DNA of 49,326 nt, from NCBI GenBank assembly GCA_910588535.1, contig CAJUOO010000020.1:1-49326 (forward strand), given 5' to 3'. Positions 33,583-42,424 of the stretch are shown here, in pieces; within the stretch, counting starts at the first letter, position 1, and the number at the start of each line of letters is the position of its first letter. The DNA comes from an uncultured Lachnospiraceae bacterium (GTDB taxonomy: Bacteria; Bacillota; Clostridia; Lachnospirales; Lachnospiraceae). Under the pieces are notes generated by a model that did not search any database, was not told where the DNA came from, and worked only from the letters and a program-made list of their open reading frames with translations. A program made the translations under genes and the position numbers.

Positions 33583-35038
33583 AGATTCTTCCATCCTCCA
33601 GTCTGAGGATTCTGTCACACATTTCATGAATCACCGCCATATCATGTGAGATAAATAGATAGGAAAGTCCATATTCCCTCCCAAGTTCCTTGAGAAGTGA
33701 CAGAATCTGCGCCTGTATTGTTACATCCAGCGCTGACACGGGCTCATCTGCAATAATAAAACGGGACTTTAGGATAAGTGCCAGCGCGATACCTACTCTC
33801 TGTCTCTGTCCCCCACTCAGCTCGCTGGGGCGACGATCCATGTAGGTCCTATCCAAGCCAACTCTCTTTAGTATATCTTGAACCTGCTCTCTTCTTTCTT
33901 TTTTTGTAAGCTTTCTCTGTATTCGAAGTGGCTCCTCCAGAATCCAGCCGATGGATCGAACAGGATTGAGTGAACCATAGGGGTCTTGAAAAACCATCTG
34001 AGGATATTCTGTATAATGCTGAATCAATCCATCTGTGCAGATGTTCAACCCCAGAATCGCCTTGGAGAGCGATGATTTCCCACCGCCGCTGTCTCCCACC
34101 AACCCCACAATCTCCCTTTCATAGATGGCAAAATTAGCGTCAAAGATCACCTGCTTACGCCCTCCGCCCTTCTCTGGGTAATAGACATTGAGATGTTCGA
34201 CCAAAAGAACCTTCTTTCTGTCTATCTGATCAGTACTTCTCTCTTTTTTTCCTTCTGGTATGGATGCCAGTAAGCGCTTCGTATATTCCTTCTCTGGATG
34301 ATGGAAGATCTCTTCTGGCGTCCCCTCCTCCACAAGCTCGCCCTCATACATAACCAGAATCCTGTCACAGAAATCCTTCACCACCTCCAGATTATGGGAG
34401 ATGAAAAGAATCCCCATCTGTTTTTTTTCATTGATCTCCTTAAGTAATGTAAGAATCTGATCCTGAATTCTTCTGTCCAGCGCCGTCGTCGGCTCATCAG
34501 CAATCATAAGCTGCGGCTGTAATATCATAGCCATCGCAATCATAACGCGCTGGCGCATCCCCCCTGATAGCTGGTGGGGATAAGAATAAAACAGCTTCTC
34601 CGGCTGTTCTAAGCCTGCATCCTCCAGCGCTTGCAAAACAACCCTCTTTCTCTCCGCTTTATCCAGATCCGTGTGAAGAAGAAGCACCTCCTCCACCTGC
34701 TTTCCAACCTTCATAACCGGATTCAGAGAGGTCATAGGCTCCTGAAATATCATTGAAATATCTCTGCCTTGTATAATCCTCCGCTCCTTTTTTGTAAGGG
34801 ACATCAGATCACTGCCATCAAAAATAATCTGACCGGAAGAAGCTGCTGTCTCAGGAAGAAGTCCAGCAATACTCAGCGCCGTCATGCTCTTGCCTGAGCC
34901 CGATTCCCCAATCACAGCAAGTATCTCTCCTCTCTTCATCGAAAAAGAAATTCCCTTCACCGCTTTGTTGACGGACTCCGCCTCTATTCTCTCTGTCTCA
35001 TCTGGAAAAGAAACTGTCAGATTCCTAACCTCAAGCAT
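33569..35038 (-). CDS. Fused peptide/nickel-type ABC ATPase (DppD-DppF-like)
   Basis: 489 residues holding two ATPase domains. Domain 1 has Walker A GESGSGKS (about 44-51), signature LSGGMRQR and Walker B LMIADEPTTALD. Domain 2 has GDSGGGKS, LSGGQRQR and FIIADEPVSALD. Separate proteins do this in E. coli Dpp; here one chain carries both. All catalytic motifs are intact. MLEVRN at 35038 is the preferred start (upstream AGGA); an ATG three codons earlier sits too close to the site. Twelve bases from the permease gene. Confidence 0.9.
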   Translation of the reverse strand: MLEVRNLTVSFPDETERIEAESVNKAVKGISFSMKRGEILAVIGESGSGKSMTALSIAGLLPETAASSGQIIFDGSDLMSLTKKERRIIQGRDISMIFQEPMTSLNPVMKVGKQVEEVLLLHTDLDKAERKRVVLQALEDAGLEQPEKLFYSYPHQLSGGMRQRVMIAMAMILQPQLMIADEPTTALDRRIQDQILTLLKEINEKKQMGILFISHNLEVVKDFCDRILVMYEGELVEEGTPEEIFHHPEKEYTKRLLASIPEGKKERSTDQIDRKKVLLVEHLNVYYPEKGGGRKQVIFDANFAIYEREIVGLVGDSGGGKSSLSKAILGLNICTDGLIQHYTEYPQMVFQDPYGSLNPVRSIGWILEEPLRIQRKLTKKERREQVQDILKRVGLDRTYMDRRPSELSGGQRQRVGIALALILKSRFIIADEPVSALDVTIQAQILSLLKELGREYGLSYLFISHDMAVIHEMCDRILRLEDGRIYEEK

Positions 35039-35050
35039 ATCTCTCATTCC

Positions 35051-35848
35051 TTAAGCACCTAACCCTTCGTTGATCAGACTAAATCCAAGTATCAGCAATA
35101 TAATCACCACTCCCGGATAGAGAGCATACCAAGGGGCTGAGAAGAGATATCCCTGTGCCTCTGCAAGCATCCGGCCAAGACTGGCATCCGGCGGCTGCAC
35201 CCCGATTCCCAGATAGCTCATGCCAGCCTCCGCAAGCACAGCATTATTAAAGCCAACAGTGATCGCTGACAAAAGAGCTGGGAGCGTGTTGGGCAATATA
35301 TGAAAAAACATAATGCGAAAATGACCTGCCCCCATCAATCTCGCGCTCTTCACATAATCAAGCTCCTTCTGCCTGATAAACTCTCCCCTCACAATACGGG
35401 CAAAGCTTGGAATAAATATAATACCCAGCGCAAGTATTATCTGATATACTTTATTGCCCAATATACTGATAAAGACCAGCGCCAACAAAATACTTGGAAA
35501 TGCAACAAGCGCATCATTCATTCTCATAAGTATCTCATCTAATATCCCACCAAAATATCCTGTGATCGCGCCGAGCAGCACGCCAAATAAACTGCCAAAA
35601 AGTGTCACGGACACTGCGACAAAAAATGTCGTGCCCAGCCCCTCTAATACCCGGCTGAATATATCGCGACCAAAATTATCTGTGCCCATCAGATGCCTTG
35701 CGCAAGGCGCCATAAATTTTTCCGCTCCATTCATTTTGCTGGACTCATAGGGAGTATAAAAAACTCCTATTAGCATCACGGCAAACAACACTGCACTAAT
35801 TAAAATTCCTGCTGTCAAAGCCGTATTTTTTTTTCCGAAATATCTCAT
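35051..35848 (-). CDS. ABC importer permease, DppC-like
   Basis: 265 residues, six membrane segments. Opens with the DppC N-terminal segment, then HLMGTDNFGRDIFSRV (typical of this permease) and the cytoplasmic EAA loop around EFIRQKELDYVKSARLMGA and HILPN. GGAGG precedes the ATG. Pairs with the DppB-like permease encoded 24 bases upstream. Confidence 0.92.
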   Translation of the reverse strand: MRYFGKKNTALTAGILISAVLFAVMLIGVFYTPYESSKMNGAEKFMAPCARHLMGTDNFGRDIFSRVLEGLGTTFFVAVSVTLFGSLFGVLLGAITGYFGGILDEILMRMNDALVAFPSILLALVFISILGNKVYQIILALGIIFIPSFARIVRGEFIRQKELDYVKSARLMGAGHFRIMFFHILPNTLPALLSAITVGFNNAVLAEAGMSYLGIGVQPPDASLGRMLAEAQGYLFSAPWYALYPGVVIILLILGFSLINEGLGA

Positions 35849-35871
35849 AGAAAGCCTCCGTCGTTCGCCGC

Positions 35872-36813
35872 CTACTCCTCACGTATGCGCGGATCAGCCA
35901 GCCTGTACAGCATATCCACGATAAAATTGACAATCACGACCGCAGAAGCAATATATACAATAATCGCCTGTACCACTGGATAATCTCTGTAGCCTATGGA
36001 AGATACCAGAAGCCTTCCCACTCCGGGAAGATTAAAGACCTGCTCAACCACAATACTCCCCGCCATAGTATCAGCAATTATCATCCCCAATATCGTAATA
36101 ACAGGAATACAGGAATTTTTCAGCACATGGATAAAAAGAACTCTATTATCTGTATTCCCCTTGCTGTACGCCGTTCTCACATAATCTTTTTTTCTCTGCT
36201 CCAACACCGAGCTTCTTAAAAACTTTATTACCATCGCCGTCTTTGGTATCGCTATCGCCGCTGCCGGAGCGATAAGATACAGCAAAAATCCCGTCGTGCT
36301 CTCTCTATAACTAATATATTCTCCCGGTGTAAACCACTTCAGCATCAAGCCAAATACCAATATTAACAATACGCCAAGAAAAAAAGAGGGCACTGACATC
36401 AGCGTCTGATTTACTACATTCACCAGCCTGCCAAACCTTGTGTCAGCAAACCTCGCCATCAATATCCCAAATGGTATGGAAAGTCCAAGAATAAATAGAA
36501 AGCTGACAGCCGTGAGCGCCAGCGTAACAGGAAGCTTATCTCCAAGCAGTCCACCGACAGAGGTTCCATAATGATAAGAATCTCCCAGATCCCCTCTGAC
36601 AAAATCCCACACCCAGCTTACATACCTCACCGGCATAGGCCTGTCAAGCCCCATCTGTTTCTGATAAGCTGCAATCTGCTGCTCTGTGGCATCCATTCCA
36701 AGAACCGACAAGGATGGATCACCCGGAATCACCTGAAAGGCAAGGAATGCAGCAAATGAGATTAACAACAATGTTATAATGAGAGTGATTGTTTTCTTTC
36801 CTATCTGTTTCAA
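35872..36813 (-). CDS. ABC importer permease, DppB-like
   Basis: 313 residues, six membrane segments. Contains the DppB features IPGDPSL early, the periplasmic-side DRPMPVRYVSWVWDFVRGDLGDSY (in part), VLEQRKKDYVRTAYSKG at the EAA loop and IVEQVFNLPGVGRL at the end. Start codon TTG, with GGCGG about 8 bases upstream. 28 bases after the binding-protein gene. Confidence 0.9.
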   Translation of the reverse strand: MKQIGKKTITLIITLLLISFAAFLAFQVIPGDPSLSVLGMDATEQQIAAYQKQMGLDRPMPVRYVSWVWDFVRGDLGDSYHYGTSVGGLLGDKLPVTLALTAVSFLFILGLSIPFGILMARFADTRFGRLVNVVNQTLMSVPSFFLGVLLILVFGLMLKWFTPGEYISYRESTTGFLLYLIAPAAAIAIPKTAMVIKFLRSSVLEQRKKDYVRTAYSKGNTDNRVLFIHVLKNSCIPVITILGMIIADTMAGSIVVEQVFNLPGVGRLLVSSIGYRDYPVVQAIIVYIASAVVIVNFIVDMLYRLADPRIREE

Positions 36814-36840
36814 GCCACATTCCGCCCTTCTGTATTTCTA

Positions 36841-38415
36841 CTATTTATAATAAATCATTGCCATATCCAGCACATAAACTGGATAAAATTCATAGCCGCT
36901 CAGATCCTTTTTTATTGCAACCAGCTTTGCAGGATCTTGAATGTAAACCGACGCAGCGTTCTCAGCAAGTATCTGTTGAAGCCTCTGGTATTTTTCTACT
37001 TTTTCCGCGCCATCAATGCTCGCCATCGCTTCCTCAAGCACCCTATCATATTCCTCGTCAGAAAAGCTTACAAAATTATTGCGCGCTGTGCTGTGATAGC
37101 GATCGAGCAGATCCTTTGGAGCAAGATCGGAATCCAGACCTACCACCGTGCTCTGATACTGTTTCCCCCTGTAGACATCAGAGAGCCACGTTCCCCACTC
37201 TACCAGATTAATCTTTGCCCGAATATTTGCCTGTTTCAATTCTTCCACAATCACCTGCGCGGTATCCACATGAAACTGATAGTTAGACGGCACTGTGATT
37301 GTCATATCAAAACCATCAGGATACCCTGCCTCCAAGAGCAGCGCCTTCGCCCTATCTACATCTGGTTCATACAGATCCTTTGTACTCTCCAGATAATAAA
37401 GACCAAAGGCCGGAAACATATTGCTTCCTATCTCTGTTCCATATCCATCTGCCACCATATCCATAATTTCCTGTGGGTTTACAAGGCAGGCAAGTGCTTG
37501 CCGAACTCTTACATCATCAAAGGGCTTCTCTGCGTTATTTAAAAATAATGCTTGAACTAAATTGGATGTCCCCACCAGAACCTCCATCTGCCCAGAAAGC
37601 TCTCTTGCCTGATCACTTGTCAAATATGGATATAGATCAATGGAACCTCCCTTTAACTCAAGCATGGCAGAGTCTGTATTTGCCACAATGCGAAACTCCA
37701 CCTTATCCAGATAGGGAAGCCCCTTCTGCCAGTAACCGTCATATGCCTCCATCACAAAAGAATGTTGTGGGGAATAAGATACAAACCGAAATGGTCCTGT
37801 GCCGACCGGCGCCTCTTTCTGCTTCTCATAATCTTTGGGTATGATCGCAGCGGTCAGATAGCCAATAAGCTCTGTATCACCATTTTCCAGCACTAGCTCC
37901 ACTGTGTGATCATCAAGACGATTGACCTGTGAAATAACAGAATACGCTGACACCAGAGGAGCTTCCTGCCCTTCCAGCTTGCCAGCGCACCGGTTGACGG
38001 AATATATCACATCATCTATTGTCACCGGCTCGCCGCTGTGAAAGGTAATGCCATCCCTCAATGTAAAGGTATAGGTCATTCCATCTTCTGAAATCTCATA
38101 CTTGCTGGCAACTGCCGGAATCAAATTTCCATCCTTATCAGGCTTAACTAAGCCCTCAAAAATATTAAATAACACCTCTGAAGTTCCTGCCGCATCTGCC
38201 ATATGTGGGTCAAGACTATCCAAATCCTGTTGTATCCCTACAACCACAGAGCCACCCTTTTTTGGCTCTGCCTGAGTCGTACTATCGTCCACAGAAACAC
38301 TCGTCCCCTGCCCGTTGCCCAACTTATCACCTGTACACCCGCACAGTGTAATAGCCAGAAGCCCCGCTGCAAAAAGAAGCCTACATACTTTGTAACATCT
38401 TGTCTGTTTCATCAT
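36841..38415 (-). CDS. ABC importer solute-binding lipoprotein, family 5
   Basis: 524 residues. Signal peptide with lipobox TLCGC (acylated Cys27), then a Ser/Thr-rich linker and the family 5 binding fold: SLDPHMADAAGTSEVLFNIFEGLV (in part), TYTFTLRDGITFHSGEPVTIDDV (in part), APVGTGPFRF. Such proteins bind oligopeptides, dipeptides or nickel. No nickel-specific residue can be read off. First gene of the operon after a clear promoter. Confidence 0.92.
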   Translation of the reverse strand: MMKQTRCYKVCRLLFAAGLLAITLCGCTGDKLGNGQGTSVSVDDSTTQAEPKKGGSVVVGIQQDLDSLDPHMADAAGTSEVLFNIFEGLVKPDKDGNLIPAVASKYEISEDGMTYTFTLRDGITFHSGEPVTIDDVIYSVNRCAGKLEGQEAPLVSAYSVISQVNRLDDHTVELVLENGDTELIGYLTAAIIPKDYEKQKEAPVGTGPFRFVSYSPQHSFVMEAYDGYWQKGLPYLDKVEFRIVANTDSAMLELKGGSIDLYPYLTSDQARELSGQMEVLVGTSNLVQALFLNNAEKPFDDVRVRQALACLVNPQEIMDMVADGYGTEIGSNMFPAFGLYYLESTKDLYEPDVDRAKALLLEAGYPDGFDMTITVPSNYQFHVDTAQVIVEELKQANIRAKINLVEWGTWLSDVYRGKQYQSTVVGLDSDLAPKDLLDRYHSTARNNFVSFSDEEYDRVLEEAMASIDGAEKVEKYQRLQQILAENAASVYIQDPAKLVAIKKDLSGYEFYPVYVLDMAMIYYK

Positions 38416-38464
38416 AGCTCATCCTCTTTGTTTTATATTCTCTCATTATTCAGTTGTTCGTATT

Positions 38465-38493
38465 ATTGTATCCTTTTATACTGGAATTTGCAA
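38465..38493 (-). promoter_or_regulatory. Promoter of the peptide-type ABC importer operon
   Basis: On the minus strand TTGCAA (38488-38493), 17 bases, TACAAT (38465-38470), about 50 bases before the ATG. The remaining gap 38494-38727 contains only the terminator at 38608. Confidence 0.65.
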
Positions 38494-38607
38494 GCAATTT
38501 TTTCCTTTTCATTTTAAATAAACAAGCCGCCTTTCACGCCAGCAATGTTTCCCGCACGTTATTTAAGCCACTATTGCGGCATACTTCCTCTGCATGGGGC
38601 TGCGCAT

Positions 38608-38633
38608 AAAAAAGGAGCTGCCTATGCAGCCCC
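38608..38633 (-). terminator. Terminator of the cold-shock gene
   Basis: On the minus strand GGGGCTGC (38633-38626), loop ATAG, GCAGCTCC (38621-38614), then TTTTTT (38613-38608); one G-U pair. It is about 95 bases after the stop. Confidence 0.8.
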
Positions 38634-38727
38634 TTCCCTAATCTCTTTCGAAAAATAATATCTCATTTCAAAAACAAAAAACCGAAATTTATATATTAAT
38701 GAAAAAGGTACTATTCTACTCCATGGA

Positions 38728-38925
38728 TTATAATTTTGTAACGTTGGTTGCCTGAGGTCCCTTCGCACCGTTTACTACATCAAACTCTACAGCAGCGCCC
38801 TCGTCCAAAGACTTGAAGCCTTCCATGTTAAGTCCTGAGTAATGAACGAATACATCATTTCCCTGCTCATCAGAGATAAAGCCGTATCCCTTCTGGTTAT
38901 TGAACCACTTAACTGTACCTTTCAT
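38728..38925 (-). CDS. Cold-shock domain protein
   Basis: 65 residues, a single cold-shock domain that binds single-stranded RNA/DNA. RNA-binding motifs KGYGFI (12-17) and VFVHYS (25-30) are intact. Length matches CspA/B/C. The leader has a strong promoter and an 11-bp hairpin, as often found for cold-shock genes. Confidence 0.96.
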   Translation of the reverse strand: MKGTVKWFNNQKGYGFISDEQGNDVFVHYSGLNMEGFKSLDEGAAVEFDVVNGAKGPQATNVTKL

Positions 38926-38958
38926 TTTCTTACCTCCAAAATATTAAAATAACTATGC

Positions 38959-38984
38959 GGATCTAGGAAATTATTCCTAGATCC
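38959..38984 (-). promoter_or_regulatory. 11-bp hairpin in the cold-shock gene leader
   Basis: GGATCTAGGAA and TTCCTAGATCC pair perfectly with loop TAAT (minus strand). It lies near the 5' end of the predicted transcript, 34 bases before the start codon. A thermosensor or mRNA-stability element is possible. Confidence 0.6.
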
Positions 38985-39000
38985 ATCTGTGACTTTCTAT

Positions 39001-39029
39001 AGAATAACACAATCTACTACAAATGTCAA
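39001..39029 (-). promoter_or_regulatory. Cold-shock gene promoter
   Basis: On the minus strand TTGACA (39024-39029), 17 bases, TATTCT (39001-39006). Confidence 0.75.
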
Positions 39030-39150
39030 ACGTTTTCTTCTTTTTTATAAAAAATTTATCACCCAAAAGGACTAATCTGTGTTATGCTATACATATGGTG
39101 TGCCTGTTCTACACTTTTACACACCACAACACATATTTGGAGGTTCTATT

Positions 39151-40080
39151 ATGCTTGGAGATTTTGATCTGACCAGATCGGTCCCGGTACTGTCCGTCAC
39201 CTTTCTGGCTATAACCTGTTTTTTATCTATCACGGTTCCGGTGCTTGCGCTCTATATATTCCGCAGAAAATACCGTTCCAGCTTCCGTGCACTGCTGATT
39301 GGCATAGCGGACGGTCTCACTCTCGAATATATGCTCTGTAATGTTATCTGGATGCTGCTTTTGCTAATTCCTTTTATCCAAAGCAGTCCTCTCGCCTACA
39401 TTTTTATTGGCATTATCCTAGGCTGTGTGATCTTCGAGGGAGGGCGCTATCTTATGATTGGATTGATGGAGCGATACCAGATTCCATTCAGTGGATTATT
39501 CCTGCTCGCCACAGGAATATCTGGGACAAATTCTCTTCTTCGCACCTCTATTAAGTCCTTTGAGAGCTTTGTCATAGCTATTACCATCAATGATACTGGG
39601 CTTGAGACGCTCGCGGCGGAAGCTGGGGAAAACGCCGTCACCATGCTACAGGCTATTGAACCTATGCTGACCTGCCAGCCTTATGTCTACTTGATGAACG
39701 GGCTGGATGTATTTGTCAATCTGCTGTTCCATGTCTCTGCATGTGTCCTGCTATATGGTGTCTATCACAAAAGACTTCCAAACTATTATCTTCCTGTCAC
39801 AGCCGGACTGCGCCTGTTCTATGAGTTGCCGGGCTATCTGTACACCTACGGCCAGATTATCACAAATGCCTACCTAGCAGAAGGTATCTCTATTCTCGCT
39901 GCTGCCGGCATCGCCTATCTCGCCTACCAAGCTACCACAACCAAAATGCCTGATAAACTCGCCTCCCTAACTCCCGAAGGAAATCAGGCTTTCCCTGATT
40001 TTAATGCCAATATTAGAAAACATTCTATCAGAGATAACGCAAACATACTGTCGAACAGACAAGATAAGGATTCTCTCTAA
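39151..40080 (+). CDS. YhfC-like membrane protein
   Basis: 309 residues, about eight membrane segments. The layout recalls YhfC, proposed as a glutamic-type intramembrane protease, with FEGGRYLMIG (95-104) at the place of the usual EE-x-x-R and a His at 194 (LLFHVSACVLLYG). The second Glu of the first motif is Gly here, and the Glu expected before the His helix is absent (NGLDVF), so catalysis is uncertain. GGAGG stands 7 bases before the ATG at 39151; the ORF is open 24 codons further without a site. A terminator follows. Confidence 0.6.
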   Translation: MLGDFDLTRSVPVLSVTFLAITCFLSITVPVLALYIFRRKYRSSFRALLIGIADGLTLEYMLCNVIWMLLLLIPFIQSSPLAYIFIGIILGCVIFEGGRYLMIGLMERYQIPFSGLFLLATGISGTNSLLRTSIKSFESFVIAITINDTGLETLAAEAGENAVTMLQAIEPMLTCQPYVYLMNGLDVFVNLLFHVSACVLLYGVYHKRLPNYYLPVTAGLRLFYELPGYLYTYGQIITNAYLAEGISILAAAGIAYLAYQATTTKMPDKLASLTPEGNQAFPDFNANIRKHSIRDNANILSNRQDKDSL

Positions 40081-40136
40081 GCTAAATAGAAGTAATGATA
40101 TCAATATAAAATCAAAATCCTTTTATCAATGATAAA

Positions 40137-40175
40137 AGAGCGCTTCCAGAAATAAATTGTGGAAGCGCTCTTTTT
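40137..40175. terminator. Bidirectional terminator between convergent genes
   Basis: AGAGCGCTTCCA (40137-40148) pairs perfectly with TGGAAGCGCTCT (40160-40171), followed by TTTTC on plus and preceded by AAAA. It serves the YhfC-like gene and probably the opposite gene too. Confidence 0.9.
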
Positions 40176-40213
40176 CTGTAGAGTTATCTGCCTGTCACAA
40201 AAACCAAGGCTGA

Positions 40214-40786
40214 CTATTCTGTTTTAGGATATAAAAGTCCTCGTATCTGGTTAATCATAATAATAAAGAATGTACTTAATGCAAAAGCTGCTGCGCCAAA
40301 CAACCCTTTCACTGGAGATTCCAGCCCGCCAAGCCCAACCTCCTCCAGAAATTCTCCAATATCTGCAAGATAACACAGACTATAGAAAAACTGAGCGACC
40401 GCAAGCGCCATCCACGCACCCTTTAAGTTTGCATTTGGCTCCGTAATCTTTTCCATTTTATTCTTTACCATAAGACCTTCCATAATATAATAGGTCATAT
40501 AGATATAAAAGATCGCTCCCATGCCATACATCAGTGCCATGACTGATTGAGACATATTAAGGTATGTGACAAGGCGAGTCCCCAGACAAAAAATCAGCGA
40601 CAACACTGCGTGCTTGCGGCTGGCCTTAAAACATGGACTCCATGGGATCAATCCTGTCACTCCCCAGATCAGCAGCGCATGCCCCACCACATCTGTAATG
40701 ACATTCACCATTATAATATCCATCCGTATTCTGTTATCCAGAGAAAGAATAAACAGCCCCGCCATTACCTTAATCAAATCCTTCAT
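40214..40786 (-). CDS. Membrane protein of unknown function
   Basis: 190 residues with about five membrane segments (for example 25-45, 61-80, 83-103, 125-145, 160-180). No family recognised. AGGAG precedes the ATG. It follows the SprA-related gene by 12 bases and is probably cotranscribed with it. Confidence 0.65.
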   Translation of the reverse strand: MKDLIKVMAGLFILSLDNRIRMDIIMVNVITDVVGHALLIWGVTGLIPWSPCFKASRKHAVLSLIFCLGTRLVTYLNMSQSVMALMYGMGAIFYIYMTYYIMEGLMVKNKMEKITEPNANLKGAWMALAVAQFFYSLCYLADIGEFLEEVGLGGLESPVKGLFGAAAFALSTFFIIMINQIRGLLYPKTE

Positions 40787-40798
40787 ACCTTTTTCTCC

Positions 40799-41278
40799 TT
40801 ATCCCGCATAAGCATCAATATACTGTCCTTTTAAGAAGCTGCCCTCTATCACCTTCCGGTTTCTCTCATATGGATTGCTTTCGGTGTACTTGATCATTGT
40901 GCTTGTCTGTCCGCCTGCCACATAGGATTTGCCACATTCTGGACAGACTGCCGTCTTCAGTCTCACAGATGCTGAGACAAGATCGGCATTTTCCTTGTTG
41001 CCCTCCTGTCTTGCATTTGCCACATGCATCTGCTCATGAGACATTACCATCGACGCTGACTTCTCAGGCGATACATGTGACGGCGTCTTAAAAGACACAT
41101 CTGACTCATTCGATCCATCCACATACTTCCGGTTTTTACAGGTTTGACATTCCTCAGAGGAATTTACCTTTGTATCTGGATTTCCCGGCATTCCCACGCC
41201 TTCTGTCTTCCCCATACTTCCCGGCATGTATGTATAATTTCCATACTGTATTCCCGCATAACCTGATATTCCCATCAT
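40799..41278 (-). CDS. SprA-related small protein with HExxH and Cys pairs
   Basis: 159 residues. Family order of SprA-related proteins: C44-x-x-C47 with RKYVDGS, VSFKTP, then HEQMH (81-85) in an alpha helix, and C112-P-E-C115 with GKSYVAGGQT. The HExxH suggests a metal site and possibly peptidase activity; the cysteines may bind zinc. No signal peptide. AGGAGG precedes the ATG. The family's function is not known to me. Confidence 0.75.
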   Translation of the reverse strand: MMGISGYAGIQYGNYTYMPGSMGKTEGVGMPGNPDTKVNSSEECQTCKNRKYVDGSNESDVSFKTPSHVSPEKSASMVMSHEQMHVANARQEGNKENADLVSASVRLKTAVCPECGKSYVAGGQTSTMIKYTESNPYERNRKVIEGSFLKGQYIDAYAG

Positions 41279-41316
41279 CGCTATTTCCTCCTTTCCAATA
41301 CTATATATTCAGAAAT

Positions 41317-42102
41317 CTAGCTTTCCGTGCCATATACCTCAATCTGTGTCAAAGCAGGAAACGGTGATGGATCATCCGCCTTCTTAAGCTGCTCAAGCTG
41401 TATCCATTCTGTCTGTCTTGGCTCAAACGAGATAATCTGCCCTTTTCCCGTCTTCTCTAAGGTACACACCATCATGGTATCATCAGAAAATCTCACTGTG
41501 ATCTCCCTCCACCAATTATCATGTGGAAAATCAGCTCTCAGATAAATACACAGCTTATCTGTACGGATGCTTCTTCCAAACTCCACGCGAATCACCGCCT
41601 CTGGATCTCTGTTAATTCCCCATGAACCATAAGGCCACTCGCCATGGCTGTCATTCGCTTTAATTCCATCGATCGCATTGCGGGCAGCGAACACAGACTC
41701 TCCTCTGGTCTCCACATTAGCTGTCGCATGGGGATAACAGCCTGTGTCACCATGCTGATCGTACTTGTTGCGCGAAAGATTTCTGTATACTGTCGTCTCT
41801 GACTTCAAGGCTGATCTGACTGTGATAAGATGCTTATCTCCTGTAAAGCTCCTTGGAGAGTAACACACCTTTTTATCTCCAAATGGAATCTGATACAAAA
41901 GATGTCCCTGCTTCAGATAGACAAGCTCCTCACCCAGCGTATCATCTAACTGAATCACCGCCAGACATGGCTCCTCCGCCTCTATCTCGATGCTGTCACC
42001 CTCCTTGAATATGCCGCTGTAAACCAGAAAAATCTCTTCCTCCCCCTCTGAAGATGAGAGAAGCGTTCTCTGCGCATCCCATATCTTACAAGTAAACTTC
42101 AT
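41317..42102 (-). CDS. Cytoplasmic protein with a discoidin-like carbohydrate-binding domain
   Basis: 261 residues without signal peptide. Residues 1-100 are a beta-rich first domain. Residues 120-261 resemble an F5/8 type C or related carbohydrate-binding jelly roll: NVETRGESVFAARNAIDG, GSWGINRDPEAVIRVEFG and the end FPALTQIEVYG. Lack of a secretion signal is odd for such a domain. GGGAGG precedes the ATG. Its job is unknown. Confidence 0.6.
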   Translation of the reverse strand: MKFTCKIWDAQRTLLSSSEGEEEIFLVYSGIFKEGDSIEIEAEEPCLAVIQLDDTLGEELVYLKQGHLLYQIPFGDKKVCYSPRSFTGDKHLITVRSALKSETTVYRNLSRNKYDQHGDTGCYPHATANVETRGESVFAARNAIDGIKANDSHGEWPYGSWGINRDPEAVIRVEFGRSIRTDKLCIYLRADFPHDNWWREITVRFSDDTMMVCTLEKTGKGQIISFEPRQTEWIQLEQLKKADDPSPFPALTQIEVYGTES

Positions 42103-42424
42103 AGCTGCCTCCCTTTCCTGAAAGCCTTCATTCTGTTTTCTATAGTTTACCCCTGTATAAAATATAAGTCAAGTGGGAAGATGGCAAATACTTACCCATA
42201 AACTTTTTCTTTTATCTTTAATTTATGTTGAGTACATTCTTCTTCTCTCATAAAAAAGAGAGACTTCTTGCTATAAAAGGCTATAATAGTAGAATTTATT
42301 TGGATTCAGTGATATACTTGATGTATCAGTATGTACAATAGCTATATGCAACTAAAAAATGATTGCTTACACACAACCCACACAAAAACTAGATACTTAG
42401 ATCACAGAAAGATATGGAGGACGT

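Noticed and set aside
42241..42262. CTCTC/GAGAG stem before the ankyrin gene as a terminator
   Set aside because: Five base pairs only, loop of A residues, no following T-run on the plus strand.
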